From contig NZ_LGED01000229.1 of the NCBI RefSeq assembly GCF_001280085.1, positions 26,301-90,300 on the forward strand: 64,000 nucleotides of DNA, given 5' to 3'. Each line of letters opens with the position of its first letter. Positions within the stretch are counted from its first letter, which is position 1. The stretch comes from Saccharothrix sp. NRRL B-16348 (GTDB lineage Bacteria > Actinomycetota > Actinomycetes > Mycobacteriales > Pseudonocardiaceae). The notes under the pieces are model-generated. The model was not told the DNA's origin, made no database searches, and saw nothing but the letters and a program-made list of their open reading frames with translations. Shown here one piece after another: positions 1-7,662 of this stretch. A program made the translations under genes and the position numbers.

Positions 1-1197
1 CTCGGCGTTGTACACCCGCAGCGTGCCGCCGTGCGCCAGGGCGACCCAGCGCACGATCGCGAGCCCCAGCCCGGCGGACGCGCCGGAGGTGGTGAACCGG
101 TCGAACACGCGCTCGGCGGCCTCCGGGTCGATGCCAGGCCCGTTGTCCGCCACCGTCACCCGGCCGCCCGCGACCGTGATGTGCACCCTCGCGTCGCCGT
201 CCGGGCGGCGACCGTGCCGCAGCGCGTTGGCCAGCAGGTTGCCGATCGCGCGCTGCAGCAGGGTCGGGTCGGCGTTGACCATGGTCGGCGCGGCGGCGAC
301 GGTGACCTCGACGTCCGGCGCGGGCGTCTCCTCGACCACCACCGCGACCAGTTGGTCCAGCCAGATCGGCTGGATCGCGAGGTGCTCGACGCCCGCCGCC
401 AGCCTGGCCCGCACCAGCAGGCCGTCGATGATGCCGCCCATCCGCGCGGCCAGCCCGACCGTGCGCGGCAGCAGTTCGGCGTGCTGGTCGGGGTTGCGCA
501 TCGCGGTCTCGGCCAGGGCGCGCAGCGCGGCCACCGGTGTGCGCAGGTCGTGCGCGGTTTCCGCGAGCAGCACCTCCTGCTGCTCCAACGCCGCCGCGGC
601 GGGCCGGATCGCGCGGCCCGACAGCACGTGCCCGGCGAGGCCGAGCGCGACCACCAGGACCAGGCAGCCGCCGACGACCCGCCACACCACGCCGAGGTGG
701 CGTGCCCGTTCGGGGGCGAGGTCGGTGAACGCGACGATCGCGCCGATCACCTCGCCGGACTCGGTCTTCAACGGCTCGGCGCGGACCCGCAGGCCGTCCT
801 TCGGGCCGGTCACCAGGGCTTCCTCGGCCACCGCCGTGGCCGCCAGGGCGCTGAGCACGCCCATGTCGGCGTTCACGCAGGTCCGTTCGCTGCGGTGGCT
901 GCCGAACTCGCGGGTCGCGCCGCCGGACAGGATCACGAACTGGGGGCAGGAGCGGTTCACCTGGTCGCCCACGAGGTCCGCGGTGATCAGCGAGTCGTCG
1001 TAGTCGATGAGCCTGCTCACCACGGCGGTGACGCGGTGCAGGTCGGCGTCCAGCTTCTCGACGCCCTGGTCGCCGTCGTTCTCGATCACCAGGATGGCGA
1101 ACACCAGGAGTCCGGCGGTGTTCATCGCGGTGAACAGGACGGTGAGCAGGCGACGCAGTGAGCGCAGCCGTGCCGCGGAGCCGCTGGCGCTGGTCAT
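1..1197 (-). CDS. sensor histidine kinase, C-terminus cut by window edge
   Basis: The 399 visible residues form a membrane sensor kinase. A transmembrane segment lies at about 17-38, followed by an extracytoplasmic sensor region with two cysteines (C84, C107) that could form a disulfide. A second transmembrane segment lies at about 172-192. The HisKA box AHDLRTP has the phosphoacceptor His at about 216, and the ATPase domain shows the N-box LLANALRHG, DNGPGID and GLGLAIV. Only the last part of the ATPase domain is missing, beyond position 1. Its ATG overlaps the TGA of the upstream response regulator (ATGA), so the two are co-transcribed and are almost certainly cognate partners. The signal sensed cannot be read from the sequence. 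Confidence 0.93.
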   Translation of the reverse strand, partial: MTSASGSAARLRSLRRLLTVLFTAMNTAGLLVFAILVIENDGDQGVEKLDADLHRVTAVVSRLIDYDDSLITADLVGDQVNRSCPQFVILSGGATREFGSHRSERTCVNADMGVLSALAATAVAEEALVTGPKDGLRVRAEPLKTESGEVIGAIVAFTDLAPERARHLGVVWRVVGGCLVLVVALGLAGHVLSGRAIRPAAAALEQQEVLLAETAHDLRTPVAALRALAETAMRNPDQHAELLPRTVGLAARMGGIIDGLLVRARLAAGVEHLAIQPIWLDQLVAVVVEETPAPDVEVTVAAAPTMVNADPTLLQRAIGNLLANALRHGRRPDGDARVHITVAGGRVTVADNGPGIDPEAAERVFDRFTTSGASAGLGLAIVRWVALAHGGTLRVYNAE

Positions 1198-1850
1198 GCC
1201 GCGCCCAACCGGTAGCCGTGCCCGTGGACGGTGTGGATCAGCTCCGGCTCGTGCAGCTTGCGGCGCAGTCTCTTGATCACGGCTTCCACCACGTTCGCCA
1301 TCGGCTCGTCGTCCCAGCAGTGCTCGATCAAATCGGCGCGGGTGACCACCTGCCCGACGTGCGCGGCGAGGTACTCCAGCACCGCGAACTCCAGGCCGGA
1401 CAACGACAGCAGCACGCCGGCGCGGCGCACCTCGTGCCGGATGCAGTCGACCTCGAGGTCGGCGTGGCGCAGCACGGTCGGCCGCGCGACGCCCGCGCGG
1501 CGGCACAGCTTGTGCACCCGCGCGGTCAGCTCCTCGACGGCGAACGGCTTGACCAGGTAGTCGTCGCCGCCGTGGGCGAAGCCCGCCACCCGGTCGCCGA
1601 CGGTGTCCCGCGCGGTGAGGAACAGCACCGGCGTCGTCCAGCCCTGTGCGCGTCTTTCCTGCACGTAGTCGATGGCGTCGTCGTCGCCCAACATCCGGTC
1701 GAACACCACGCACGCGTAGTCGGCGCGGGCGAACGCGTGGTCGGCGGCGGGGAGGTCGGCCGCGGTGTCCACCTCCAGCCCCGAGCCGCGCAGCTCGGCC
1801 GCCACGGCGACCCGGAGGTTCTCGTCGTCCTCCACCACCATCACCCGCAT
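1194..1850 (-). CDS. OmpR/PhoB-family response regulator
   Basis: A 218-residue DNA-binding response regulator. The receiver domain (1-115) has the acidic pocket E7/D8/D9, phosphoacceptor D51 in VVFDRM, T79 and K101 in LVKPF. The winged-helix domain (about 125-217) ends in HTVHGHGYRLG. It sits upstream of and overlaps the histidine kinase by 4 nt. It is clearly related to the response regulator at 4278-4949: the two share the FDRM phosphorylation site, the VLRHAD linker and the AGVLL segment. The pair therefore looks like a local duplication flanking the SARP/EccE-like genes. The target promoters are unknown. Confidence 0.93.
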   Translation of the reverse strand: MRVMVVEDDENLRVAVAAELRGSGLEVDTAADLPAADHAFARADYACVVFDRMLGDDDAIDYVQERRAQGWTTPVLFLTARDTVGDRVAGFAHGGDDYLVKPFAVEELTARVHKLCRRAGVARPTVLRHADLEVDCIRHEVRRAGVLLSLSGLEFAVLEYLAAHVGQVVTRADLIEHCWDDEPMANVVEAVIKRLRRKLHEPELIHTVHGHGYRLGAA

Positions 1851-1890
1851 GTCATCAGAACCTCATGTGTCGTGACGGATCGTTCGTGGC

Positions 1891-2571
1891 GTGATCTTCC
1901 GAGTCCTCGGCCCGCAAGCCGGGCCGCGCAAGCCCGCCACCCTGCTGGCCACGTTGCTCTTGCACGCTAACGCCTGGGTGAGCCTAGACGAGCTGATCGA
2001 CCAGATCTGGCAGGAACCGGCCGCACCGGCGTCGGCCTCGCGGAACGTGCGCACGTACGTCTGGCAGGTGCGGCAGGTCGTGCCCGCCGGGCGCATCGAC
2101 GCCCGGCCCGGGTCCTACCGGCTGCGCGTCGCGCCGGGCGAGGTGGACGCCGACGTGGCCCGGTCGCTGCTGGAGCGGTCCGCCCGGGTGCCCGGCGAGG
2201 AGTCCGTCGGCTGCTTGACGGCGGCGTTGGAGCTGTGGCGCGGCACGCCGTTCGCGGAGCTGCGGGCGGAGACGGCGTTGACGGCGACGGCTTGGCTGCA
2301 CGAGCTGCGGTGGGAGCTGCGGGAACGGTTGGCGGACGCGTACACGGCGGTGGGCAGGCACGGCGAGTCGATCGCGGTGCTCCGCACGCTGATCGCGGAG
2401 GACCCGTTGCGCGAGGGGACGTGGGCGCGGTTGGTGCGGGCGCTGCACGCGGCCGGGCGGCGGGCGAACGCGCTGTCGGAGTACCAGCGGGTGTGCGACT
2501 TCCTGGCGGCCGAGCTGGGCGTCGAGCCGGGGCCGGAGCTGGTGCGGGCGCGGCGGGAGGTGGCGGCGTGA
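1891..2571 (+). CDS. short SARP-family transcriptional regulator (BTAD)
   Basis: A 226-residue protein with the architecture of Streptomyces antibiotic regulatory proteins. It has an N-terminal OmpR-like winged helix (about 1-75; RVLGP start, DELIDQIW, NVRTYVWQVRQ, PGSYRL). A bacterial transcriptional activation domain (about 80-220) follows, with LWRGTPFAEL, PLREGTWARLVRALHAAGR and ELGVEPGPEL. The GTG start directly precedes the typical I-F-R-V-L-G-P motif. It is divergent from the two-component system, with only 40 bp between the starts. The stop codon overlaps the start of the next gene (TGATG), so it is the first gene of a SARP/EccE-like/LuxR operon. Short SARPs usually activate a neighbouring cluster, but no biosynthetic genes are seen here. 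Confidence 0.88.
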   Translation: MIFRVLGPQAGPRKPATLLATLLLHANAWVSLDELIDQIWQEPAAPASASRNVRTYVWQVRQVVPAGRIDARPGSYRLRVAPGEVDADVARSLLERSARVPGEESVGCLTAALELWRGTPFAELRAETALTATAWLHELRWELRERLADAYTAVGRHGESIAVLRTLIAEDPLREGTWARLVRALHAAGRRANALSEYQRVCDFLAAELGVEPGPELVRARREVAA

Positions 2572-3695
2572 TGGCGGTGACGTCGGGGCGGGCCGCGGGG
2601 TCGCGTGTGGAAGGTGCCGCGGGGTCGGGAGTGGCGGGCGCCGCGGGGTCGCGAGTGATGAGCGTTGTGGGGTCGGGAGTGGAGATCGCGGGGTCACGAG
2701 CGGTGAGCGTTGCGGGGTCGCAAGTGGAGGTTGCTGCGGGGCCGCGTGTGCCAGGCACTGCGGGGTCGCGTGAGGGAGGCGCTGTGGTGTCACGAGTGGC
2801 GGGTGCCGTGGAGCCGCGGGTGGGAGGCGGCGTGGCCACCAGGTTCGTGTGCGCCCAGCTCGCCGTGCTCGCGGTGCTGTTCGGGGTCGGCTCGCCGTGG
2901 CCGGTGGCGGTGCCGTTGTGGGTGGCGGCGGCGGTCGTGCTGACGCTGGCCCTGGGCCGGTGGCGGCGGCGGTGGGCGTCCGAGTGGGCGTGGCGGTACG
3001 TGGCGTTCCGGGTTCGGCGGCGGCGGACCGGCGGGCTGCTGGACGTCGTCGCGCCCGGCGCGTGGGTGGAGGGCGACCACGTGCACGGGCCCGGCGGGGT
3101 CGTGGCGGTGCTGCGGCCGCGGCTGGCCGCGCCGCGCGTCCTCGCCCGGCTGGCCGGTCCGGACGTCCGGGTCGTCCTGCACGTCGGGCGCGGCCAGGTG
3201 CGGCGGCCGCGGGCGTGGGTCGCGGTGCAGGCGAAGCGGACGCCGGAGCTCTGGCACGACGACGAGGTCGTCCGCGTGCTCGGCAACGCGACCCGCCGCA
3301 CCCGCCGCGAGCTGCGCCGCCACGGCGTGGCCGCCGACCTGCTCGCCGAAGAGGACCTGGTCACCACGATCGCCGCGCTCGGACACGTGACCGGGCACCG
3401 GGAGGTCCGCGAGGACTGGCGGTACTGGCACAGCGGGCCCGTCGCGCAGGCCTGCTTCCGGCTGCCCGGCACGACGGCCCGCGCCGCCGTCGACTGGCTG
3501 CTCACCGCCGCGCCCGGCGTCGCGGTGACCGTCGCGCTCACCGCGGACGACGCCGTGGTGCGCATCGCGGGCGCCGCCGAAGCCGCCGTGGAAGCGGCCG
3601 TCGTCGTGCTCTCCGCGCACGTGCGACTCGAACGACTGGATGGACTGCACGCCCGGGGCGTCGCCGCCTCGCTGCTCATCGGAGGTGTCCTGTGA
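2571..3695 (+). CDS. EccE-like membrane protein with octapeptide-repeat N-terminus
   Basis: A 374-residue protein. Residues about 5-87 are a low-complexity region of degenerate 8-residue repeats (A-G-S-R-V-x-x-x). Two hydrophobic segments follow (about 91-107 and 109-125), then a cytoplasmic domain with WVEGDHVHGPGG, a WHD-containing central region, a FRLPGTT motif and the ending HARGVAASLLIGGVL. Two N-terminal membrane helices followed by this alpha/beta domain, and the final G-V-A-A-S-L-L-I-G-G, resemble type VII secretion component EccE. No other ESX gene (EccB, EccC, EccD, MycP, WXG100) is nearby, so the assignment is tentative. ATG 2571 overlaps the SARP stop. GTG 2832, just before the first membrane segment, is an alternative start that would remove the repeats. 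Confidence 0.5.
   Translation: MAVTSGRAAGSRVEGAAGSGVAGAAGSRVMSVVGSGVEIAGSRAVSVAGSQVEVAAGPRVPGTAGSREGGAVVSRVAGAVEPRVGGGVATRFVCAQLAVLAVLFGVGSPWPVAVPLWVAAAVVLTLALGRWRRRWASEWAWRYVAFRVRRRRTGGLLDVVAPGAWVEGDHVHGPGGVVAVLRPRLAAPRVLARLAGPDVRVVLHVGRGQVRRPRAWVAVQAKRTPELWHDDEVVRVLGNATRRTRRELRRHGVAADLLAEEDLVTTIAALGHVTGHREVREDWRYWHSGPVAQACFRLPGTTARAAVDWLLTAAPGVAVTVALTADDAVVRIAGAAEAAVEAAVVVLSAHVRLERLDGLHARGVAASLLIGGVL
2597..2831 (+). repeat. 24-bp tandem repeats encoding degenerate octapeptides
   Basis: The core GGGGTC (with variants) recurs at 2597, 2621, 2645, 2669, 2690, 2714, 2738, 2762 and 2786. The spacing is 24 bp except for one 21-bp step, which keeps the reading frame. It encodes repeats of the type AGSRVxxx at the start of the EccE-like protein. 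The in-frame indel suggests the stretch is translated, or at least tolerated in frame. Confidence 0.85.
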
Positions 3696-4264
3696 TCAAG
3701 GTGTTGCCGACCGGCGTCGACGCGCTGCTCGCGAAGGCCCGCGCCGAAGTCGTGGTGATGGCCACCGGCGGGATGTCGTTGCGCCGCATCGACCAGGCCA
3801 ACCTGCGCCGCGGCGTGCGCTACCGGGTGCTGCTGCCCGACGCGCTGCGCCCCTCCGCGCTGACCCTGGCGCCGTGCGACGTCCGCACGTTGCCGCAGGT
3901 CCCGATGGACGCGATCGTCGTCGACGGTGTCGCCGCCGTGCTGCCGGCCGACCAGGGCGTGGCGGTGTTCCGGCTGCCCAGCGTGGTGCGCGCGGCGGTC
4001 GAGCTGTTCGAACGCGTCTGGCCGGAGGCGGTGGCCGCCTACGACGTGGCCGACGACTGCGAGCTGTCCCGGCGTGAGCAGGAGCTGCTGACGCTGCTGT
4101 TCGCGGGCAGCACGGACGAGGCCGCCGCGGCCCGGCTGGACGTGTCGGTGCGCACGGTCCGGCGCATGGTCGCCGACATCATGAACCGCCTCGGCGCGCG
4201 CAGCCGGTTCCAGGCGGGCGCGAAGGCCGCCGACCGGGGCTGGCTGCTGCAACGGGCGGGGTGA
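3692..4264 (+). CDS. LuxR-type HTH regulator with TrmB-like sensor remnant
   Basis: A 190-residue protein with GTG start 3692 overlapping the EccE-like stop (GTGA), preceded by GGAGG at 3682-3686. Residues 1-120 match the sensor part of actinobacterial TrmB/LuxR-like regulators (MSLRRIDQANLRRGVRYRVLL, VPMDAIVVDGVAAVLPAD). Residues about 130-187 are a LuxR-type helix-turn-helix (ELSRREQELLTLLFAGSTDEAAAARLDVSVRTVRRMV... region). The sensor part is shorter than in full-length relatives, which usually carry an extra N-terminal winged helix. It is the third gene of a tightly overlapping SARP/EccE-like/LuxR operon, so two of the three products are regulators. Confidence 0.8.
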   Translation: MIKVLPTGVDALLAKARAEVVVMATGGMSLRRIDQANLRRGVRYRVLLPDALRPSALTLAPCDVRTLPQVPMDAIVVDGVAAVLPADQGVAVFRLPSVVRAAVELFERVWPEAVAAYDVADDCELSRREQELLTLLFAGSTDEAAAARLDVSVRTVRRMVADIMNRLGARSRFQAGAKAADRGWLLQRAG

Positions 4265-4277
4265 CTACGGTGGGGGC

Positions 4278-4949
4278 GTGCGCATCCTGGTGACCGAGGA
4301 CGACAGGGACCTGCTGTTCGCGGTGGCGGTGTCGTTGCGCGGCGCGGGTTTCGCGGTCGACACGGCAGCGGACCTGGCGAGCGCGGACGAGGCGCTGGCG
4401 GTCAACTCCTACGACTGCGCGGTGTTCGACCGCATGGTGCCGGGCAGCGGCACGTCGGGGCGCGTCGACACCCTGGACTACGTCCGGCAGCGCCGCCGGA
4501 CCGGGCTGCGGGTGCCGGTGCTGTTCCTGACCGCGCTGGACGGCGTGGGGCACCGGGTCGAGGGCCTGGAGGTCGGCGACGACTACCTGGTGAAGCCGTT
4601 CGCGATGGAGGAGCTGGTGGTGCGGGTGCGCCTGCTGTGCCACCGGCGGGAGATCGAACGGCCCGCCGTGCTGCGGCACGCGGACGTGGAGCTGGACGCC
4701 GGCACGCGGCAGGTGCGGCGCGCCGGCGTCCTGCTGACGTTGACCCGGCGCGAGTACCTGGTGCTGGAGCTGCTGCTGGCCAACGCGGGGCGGCCGGTGT
4801 CGCGGGACGACCTCATCCGGCACGCGTGGGACGAGATGGCGCGACCCGCGACGAACGTGCTGGACGTGCTGATGGCGGGGCTGCGCCGGAAACTGCGCCA
4901 GCCGCCGCTCATCCACACCGTGCGGCAGGTCGGGTACCGCCTCGGCTGA
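4278..4949 (+). CDS. orphan OmpR-family response regulator
   Basis: 223 residues. The receiver domain has E7/D8/D9, D51 in AVFDRM and K in LVKPF. The winged-helix domain ends HTVRQVGYRLG. Two oddities: a Gly/Ser-rich insertion (GSGTSGR) after the phosphorylation loop, and the usual EVGADDYLVKPF motif shortened by one residue to EVGDDYLVKPF next to the switch lysine. No kinase gene is adjacent. It is paralogous to the regulator at 1194-1850. The GTG start is 13 nt after the upstream gene, so it may belong to the SARP operon. Confidence 0.88.
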   Translation: MRILVTEDDRDLLFAVAVSLRGAGFAVDTAADLASADEALAVNSYDCAVFDRMVPGSGTSGRVDTLDYVRQRRRTGLRVPVLFLTALDGVGHRVEGLEVGDDYLVKPFAMEELVVRVRLLCHRREIERPAVLRHADVELDAGTRQVRRAGVLLTLTRREYLVLELLLANAGRPVSRDDLIRHAWDEMARPATNVLDVLMAGLRRKLRQPPLIHTVRQVGYRLG

Positions 4950-5027
4950 GCCGGGGGTGACACCGGGTGCTGCCTCGGCTGGGCCGGGCGTGACGCCGGG
5001 GCGCTGCCTCGGCTGGGCGGGCGTCAC
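4939..5027 (+). repeat. 33-34-bp tandem repeat spanning a stop codon
   Basis: Units start at 4939, 4972 and 5006, each beginning GCCTCGGCTG followed by a variant of GGCCGGGCGTGACGCCGGG. The first unit includes the last codons and stop of the response regulator. The third runs into the 3' end of the convergent lipoprotein gene. The short inverted parts (CCGGG/CCCGG) could act as a weak bidirectional terminator. Confidence 0.7.
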
Positions 5028-5524
5028 CCGGTGACCATCCGCACGATCGCCGTCCCGGCCGTGACGCCGACCATCTGCACGGCGAGCACACCGGCGCGCG
5101 GTTCGGGCGGCCCGGACGGCTTGGTCGAGCACGACATGCCGCCGCCACCGGGGACGAACGTCGCCGTGCAGTGCCCCTTCAGCGATCCGCTGCCACCGCC
5201 GATGGCCGACGTCAGCTCGAACTCGATCCCGTCCGCCAGCACCGCCCGCACCGCGAACGTGCCCGGTCCGACCGATCCGCCCAGCGGGATGTCGACCGGG
5301 CCGGACAACGCCACCTCGCACGTCCCGTCGGCGCACGCCGCGTAGTTCGTGCCGTCCGCGGCGGTCGGCGGCGGGGGAGTGGTGGTCGTGGTCGTCGTCG
5401 TGGTCGTAGTGGTGGTGGTCGCGGCGGGAACGGCGCGGCCTGACACGGTGCCGCAGCCCGCCGCGGCGAGCGCGGCCAGCACCCCGCCGACGAGCAGCAG
5501 CCGGTCCACAGTGGATGGTGTCAT
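5024..5524 (-). CDS. putative lipoprotein with polythreonine linker
   Basis: A 166-residue predicted secreted lipoprotein. Start ATG 5524 gives the signal peptide MTPSTVDRLLLVGGVLAALAA and lipobox A-A-G-C. An upstream in-frame ATG at 5581 would add a Gly-rich extension and is less likely. After the lipid-attachment Cys comes a run of 14 consecutive threonines and then Pro, a flexible surface linker. A small domain of about 110 residues follows with three cysteines (AACADGTC, GHCTATF). The product resembles small mycobacterial/actinobacterial lipoproteins with a beta-rich domain, but I do not recognise the family. The gene is monocistronic, convergent with the response regulator. Confidence 0.72.
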   Translation of the reverse strand: MTPSTVDRLLLVGGVLAALAAAGCGTVSGRAVPAATTTTTTTTTTTTTTPPPPTAADGTNYAACADGTCEVALSGPVDIPLGGSVGPGTFAVRAVLADGIEFELTSAIGGGSGSLKGHCTATFVPGGGGMSCSTKPSGPPEPRAGVLAVQMVGVTAGTAIVRMVTG

Positions 5525-5644
5525 GCCGTCCAGCGTGGCAGGTTCCCCGCGACCTTCCCCGCCGCGGCCGGAACCTGCCAACCACGCCGCGCCCGCGTGG
5601 AGCAGGAGGCCTTCCGTCGCACGTCGAGCACCGCGACCGCACGG

Positions 5645-6595
5645 TCACCCTGCTGGTGGCGGGGTGAGCCCGGCGGCGCGCAGGAGGGCCACGCCGAGGT
5701 GCAGGTCTTGAAGCGCGATGCCCGAGCTGTCGAACACCGTCACGTCCTCGGGCGACGACCGGCCCGCCGCGCGGCCCGCGAGCACGTCGCCCACCGCGGT
5801 CGGCCGGGCGTCGGGCACGTGCTGGAACTCGCCGATCGCCACGGACTGCGCCGGCCAGTCGCAGAACAGCCGCGCGGACGCGAGCAGCTCCACCGGCAGC
5901 TCCTGCTTGCCTTTGGCGTCGGAGCCCATGCTCGCCACGTGCGTGCCCGGCCGCACCCACCCCGCCTCGAACAACGGTGCACGCGCGGTCGTCGCCGTGA
6001 CGATGACGTCCGCCGACCGGCACGCCTCCTCGGGCCCGGTGAGCACCGCCGCCAGCCCTTCCGCGGCCAGGTCGGCGACGAACCGCGCACCCCGTTCGGC
6101 GTCACGCGCCACCACGTGGACGACCTCCAGGTCGCGCACCCGGGCCAGCGCCACGCACTCGTGCCACGCCTGCGGGCCCGTGCCGAAGACCGCCAACGAC
6201 CGCGCGTCCGGCCGGGCCAGCACGTCGGCGGCCACGGCGTCGGCCGCGGCGGTGCGGAACGCGTTCGCGTAGCCCGCCTCGACCACCGCCCCGATCCGGC
6301 CGGCGGACTGGTCGAACAGCAGGATCACCGAGTTGTGCCGGGGCAGCCCGCGTTCGGCGTTGCCGGGCCAGTAGCTGCCGACCTTCACCCCGGCCGCCCG
6401 CGCCGCGGCGGCCGACTTGACCGTGAACCGGTTGGCGGGCGACGACCCGTGGCCGACCACGGCCGGGAACAGCACGCCGCCGTCCGCCGCTTCCAGCAAC
6501 GCCGACAGAGCGGCTTCGTAAGCCAGCTCCCGGGTCACCAGCGCGCGGGTCTCCTCCTCCGACAGGTAGATCACCAGCCGTTCACCCGCTGCCAC
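5645..6595 (-). CDS. ornithine cyclodeaminase/mu-crystallin family protein (BhcD/DauB-like reductase)
   Basis: A 316-residue NAD(P)H-dependent enzyme of the OCD/mu-crystallin fold. Conserved features are K60 in FTVKSA, the KVGSYWPGN motif (about 71-79), the NAFRTAAADAVA helix (about 111-122), the Rossmann loop VFGTGPQA (about 136-143) and ADVIVTATTA. The SYWPGN-type sequence favours the branch with imino-acid reductases (iminosuccinate reductase BhcD, arginine dehydrogenase DauB, ketimine reductases) over true ornithine cyclodeaminase. It overlaps the upstream PLP-enzyme gene by 25 bp and is the last gene of a three-gene operon with a DauR-like regulator. Exact substrate not determinable. Confidence 0.8.
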   Translation of the reverse strand: MAAGERLVIYLSEEETRALVTRELAYEAALSALLEAADGGVLFPAVVGHGSSPANRFTVKSAAAARAAGVKVGSYWPGNAERGLPRHNSVILLFDQSAGRIGAVVEAGYANAFRTAAADAVAADVLARPDARSLAVFGTGPQAWHECVALARVRDLEVVHVVARDAERGARFVADLAAEGLAAVLTGPEEACRSADVIVTATTARAPLFEAGWVRPGTHVASMGSDAKGKQELPVELLASARLFCDWPAQSVAIGEFQHVPDARPTAVGDVLAGRAAGRSSPEDVTVFDSSGIALQDLHLGVALLRAAGLTPPPAG

Positions 6596-7662
6596 GTCGT
6601 GCCCGCGTCACCGGCGAGCTGGTAGGTGTCGTGCTGCGCGGCCGTGGCGCACGCGTGGTTGGGCAGCACGCGGACCCGCGTGCCGACCGGCAGCTCGGGC
6701 AGCGGGTGGTCGCTGCCGGGCCGCATCGACAGGGTGCCGTGCTCCTGGCTGGCGTCGGTCATCAGCAGGTCGGGGAACGGTGGGCCGTCCAGCGGCGCGA
6801 CGAGGCCGTAGCCCTGGTCGACCGGCTGCCGGGACGTGCCGCGGTCGCGCGAGGTGGCCATCCAGCCGCCGTCGGTCATGACCTTGCCCGGCCGGTGGCC
6901 GATCACCGTGACCACGACGGACAGCGCGAGGTCGTCCACCGAGCACACGCCGATGCCCGCCATCACCAGGTCGAAGAACACGAAGTTGCCCGCGCGGACC
7001 TCGGTCACGCCGGTCAGGTCGGCCACGGCGTGCGCGGTCGGCGTCGAGCCGATGCTCACCACCGGGCAGGCGAACCCGGCCGCCCGCAGGTCTTCGGCCA
7101 CGCGGACGGCGGCGGCGCGTTCGGCCTCGGCCGCCCGCACCAGGGCGTCACGGGTGTAGCAGAAGTACGACTCGCCCGCGTGGGTCAGCACGCCGCGCAG
7201 CTCGGCGCCGTCGAGCGCGGCGGCGATCGCCGTGACGTCGGGCGAGCCGGGCAGCACGCCGCCGCGGTGGCCGTCGCAGTCGACCTCGACCAGGGCCGGG
7301 ATCGCGATCCCGGACGCGGCCGACGCCTCCGCCACCGCACGGGCCTGCGCGACGTTGTCCAGCAGCACCACCAGGTCCACGCCGCGCCGCCGCAGCGCCA
7401 GCACGCGGTCCAGCTTGGCCGGCGCGATGCCGACCGCGTAGACGATGTCGGTGAACCCCGCGTCGGCGAACGCCTCGGCCTCGCGCAGCGTCGACACCGT
7501 GACGGGGCCCGTGCCGCCGTCGAACACCAGCCGGGCCACGTCGACCGACTTGGCCGTCTTCACGTGCGGGCGCAGGGGAGTGCCGTGCGCGTCGAGGTGG
7601 GCGCGCAGGCGGTCGACGTTGTGCCGCACCTTCGCCTCGTCCACGAGCAGGTAGGGGGTCAT
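6571..7662 (-). CDS. D-serine dehydratase/D-threonine aldolase-like PLP enzyme (fold type III)
   Basis: 363 residues in the alanine-racemase-like family that includes DSD1 D-serine dehydratase, D-threonine aldolase and beta-hydroxyaspartate aldolase BhcC. The PLP lysine is K35 in RPHVKTAKS (relatives usually read HVKTHK). The C-terminal metal site is N-H-A-C with H336 and C338, matching the zinc His/Cys pair of DSD1-type enzymes. ATG 7662 overlaps the TGA of the regulator gene (ATGA), and its 3' end overlaps the reductase gene. Likely a cytoplasmic enzyme acting on a D- or hydroxy-amino acid. Confidence 0.82.
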   Translation of the reverse strand: MTPYLLVDEAKVRHNVDRLRAHLDAHGTPLRPHVKTAKSVDVARLVFDGGTGPVTVSTLREAEAFADAGFTDIVYAVGIAPAKLDRVLALRRRGVDLVVLLDNVAQARAVAEASAASGIAIPALVEVDCDGHRGGVLPGSPDVTAIAAALDGAELRGVLTHAGESYFCYTRDALVRAAEAERAAAVRVAEDLRAAGFACPVVSIGSTPTAHAVADLTGVTEVRAGNFVFFDLVMAGIGVCSVDDLALSVVVTVIGHRPGKVMTDGGWMATSRDRGTSRQPVDQGYGLVAPLDGPPFPDLLMTDASQEHGTLSMRPGSDHPLPELPVGTRVRVLPNHACATAAQHDTYQLAGDAGTTWQRVNGW

